A program made the translations under genes and the position numbers. From Rhabditoides inermis (lineage: Eukaryota; Nematoda; Chromadorea; Rhabditida; Rhabditidae), in the NCBI GenBank assembly GCA_963966185.1, contig CAWZYM010000112.1:221777-285776 (forward strand): a stretch of DNA of 64,000 nucleotides, read 5' to 3'. Numbering within the stretch: position 1 is the first letter of the stretch; each line of letters opens with the position of its first letter. Under the pieces are notes generated by a model. The model saw only the letters and a program-made list of their open reading frames with translations, did no database searches and was not told where the DNA came from. Of the stretch, positions 62,773 to 64,000 are shown piece by piece.

Positions 62773-64000
62773 TCAAATGGGGGATAGTCGAATGTTGGGC
62801 TTCTTCTCTCTCGTCGAACGTCTCAGTCCGTCTTCTGGGGTGGTGGTAGTAGTCGTCTTCGTCTCCGTCGATGTAGTCGTCTTCTTCGGCTTCCTCTTCT
62901 TCCCGTTGTAGCGCGGCTTCTCCTGTGACGGCTTCTCGGGCTGCTCTGGGCTCGACTCTCCCTTGGCCTTCGGGATCGTTGTCGGCTGCTGCGCCGGAGC
63001 GTCATCAGGAACTTCCGCCTCTCCGCCGTTGTCGTCCGGTCTGCTCTGCTCCTTGAACCGCTTCAGTCTGTTGATGTGCACCCGCTCCTCTTTGCCGCTA
63101 TCCGTGTGTTTGACGGTGCAGTTGGGTCCAGTCCGTTCGATGATGCGGTAGGGTCCTCTCCACGCTTGATGCAGTTTGCTCGACTGTCCGACTTGAGCTT
63201 GTGGGACGTGTAACATCACCAAATCGCCAGCGTCCATCGATTTGGACTTGACGTGGTGGTGGTTGTCGTAGTACCTCTTGTTGCGCTCGGCTGCTTGCTC
63301 CAGTAGAGTCGAGGTGATGGCGCGACTGCACTTCACGGCGGCTTGTAGGTGCTGCACATAGTCGGGAAGGGAGCGTCGCTGTTCAGTCCGTTCCAGCTGT
63401 AGGTGGCGGTCGATCGGCAGGGCGAGTTCGCGGCCGTAGACGAGGAAGTTGGGCGAGTAGCCGGTGGTGCTGTGCCGCGATCCGTTGTATGCAGCGACAA
63501 TCCATGGCACGTACTCATCCCATTTTCCAGGGTCGGAGTGGCTGTACACGCTGATTCCGTCGCCCAGGGTGCGGTTGTACCTCTCCACGACTCCATTCGA
63601 CTGGTGGTGGTAGGCGCTAGAGAAGATGTGGTCGATTCCAAACAGCTGCATAGTCTCCGTGAACAGCTCCGACTTGTACTGCTTTCCCTGGTCGGTGACG
63701 AGTATGCGAGGGGCTCCGTGAACGCTGATCAGCTCCTTGGCGACGGTCTCGGCCAGGGTCATTGCAGTCTGGTCCGGAATCGGCACCGCGACGACCATCT
63801 TAGTGAAGTTGTCGACGATCACGTGGACATACTTGTTGCCACTCTCGCTGACCGGGTAGGGGCCTAGCACGTCTGCGTGGCACTCCTCGAACGGCTCGGT
63901 GGGGGTCCTTGCGATCTCCATCGGCTCTGTCGGGACCAGAGCGGCCGGCGTCTTTCGAAGTTGGCACTCTCGGCATGACTCGTTGAAGCGCGAGATGGCA
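62773..64000 (-). CDS. Ty3/gypsy retroelement pol, integrase end (partial)
   Basis: The frame is open to the window edge and stops at 62773. Residues upstream of the Met at 63921 include CRECQLRK, the second half of the integrase HHCC zinc finger. The catalytic core has Asp in ECHADVLGP, Asp in LVTDQGKQY and Glu in NGVVERYNR, with 35 residues between the last two, a complete D,D35E triad. Downstream are a chromodomain-like/GPY region (WRGPYRIIER) and a Lys/Thr-rich tail. Integrase inserts the element's cDNA. No stop or frameshift is visible, so the copy may be young. Reverse transcriptase and gag would lie beyond 64000. Confidence 0.9.
   Translation of the reverse strand, partial: AISRFNESCRECQLRKTPAALVPTEPMEIARTPTEPFEECHADVLGPYPVSESGNKYVHVIVDNFTKMVVAVPIPDQTAMTLAETVAKELISVHGAPRILVTDQGKQYKSELFTETMQLFGIDHIFSSAYHHQSNGVVERYNRTLGDGISVYSHSDPGKWDEYVPWIVAAYNGSRHSTTGYSPNFLVYGRELALPIDRHLQLERTEQRRSLPDYVQHLQAAVKCSRAITSTLLEQAAERNKRYYDNHHHVKSKSMDAGDLVMLHVPQAQVGQSSKLHQAWRGPYRIIERTGPNCTVKHTDSGKEERVHINRLKRFKEQSRPDDNGGEAEVPDDAPAQQPTTIPKAKGESSPEQPEKPSQEKPRYNGKKRKPKKTTTSTETKTTTTTTPEDGLRRSTREKKPNIRLSPI

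Overview
This window is animal DNA and almost certainly nematode. Genes are split by many short introns with U-rich TTTCAG-type 3' splice sites. Several start codons sit directly behind a splice acceptor, as expected for spliced-leader trans-splicing. One gene belongs to the nematode transthyretin-like family, and another is an nlf-1 (FAM155/NALF) homologue. The genus cannot be named from the sequence. (GA)n/(CT)n microsatellites fill many introns and intergenic stretches, and they produce many long Ser/Leu or Arg/Glu reading frames that are not genes.

Layout. 265-4611 (+): 3' part of an XPG/ERCC5 repair nuclease, with an ORF1-like intronic insertion and a duplicated exon fragment. 6762-12446 (+): a complete quiescin sulfhydryl oxidase in 20 exons. 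13905-16225 (+): an AT-hook protein of unknown function. 17262-19441 (+): an acid lipase gene with a frameshift. 19588-21700 (+): a RING-finger protein whose start codon lies 147 bases after the lipase stop. 22568-28513 (-): nlf-1. 32290-32710 (+): a small two-exon gene of unknown function. 32883-38011 (-): beta-hexosaminidase; one of its introns is entirely a 42-bp minisatellite and uses a GC donor. 40602-48097 (+): a type II membrane protein with a fibrinogen-related domain and two possible N-termini. 52173-53127 and 53934-55076 (-): tandem paralogues of a four-helix membrane protein. 56226-60971 (+): a carboxylesterase. 61210-about 61930 (-): a transthyretin-like protein. 62773-64000 (-): the integrase end of a Ty3/gypsy retroelement that runs off the window.

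The genes do not form one pathway. They cover DNA repair (XPG), secretory or lysosomal chemistry (QSOX, hexosaminidase, lipase, esterase), neuronal channel trafficking (nlf-1) and several unclassified proteins. I joined exons by reading frame and phase. Except for the XPG 5' end, the transthyretin-like first exon and the lipase, every predicted gene closes in frame from start to stop.

The most unusual signals are three short second copies of coding sequence (in xpg, QSOX and near hex) whose coding differences from the main copy are all silent, the minisatellite intron, the alternative N-termini of the fibrinogen-domain protein, a nearly perfect 105-bp-arm palindrome, and several unclassified short inverted-repeat elements.
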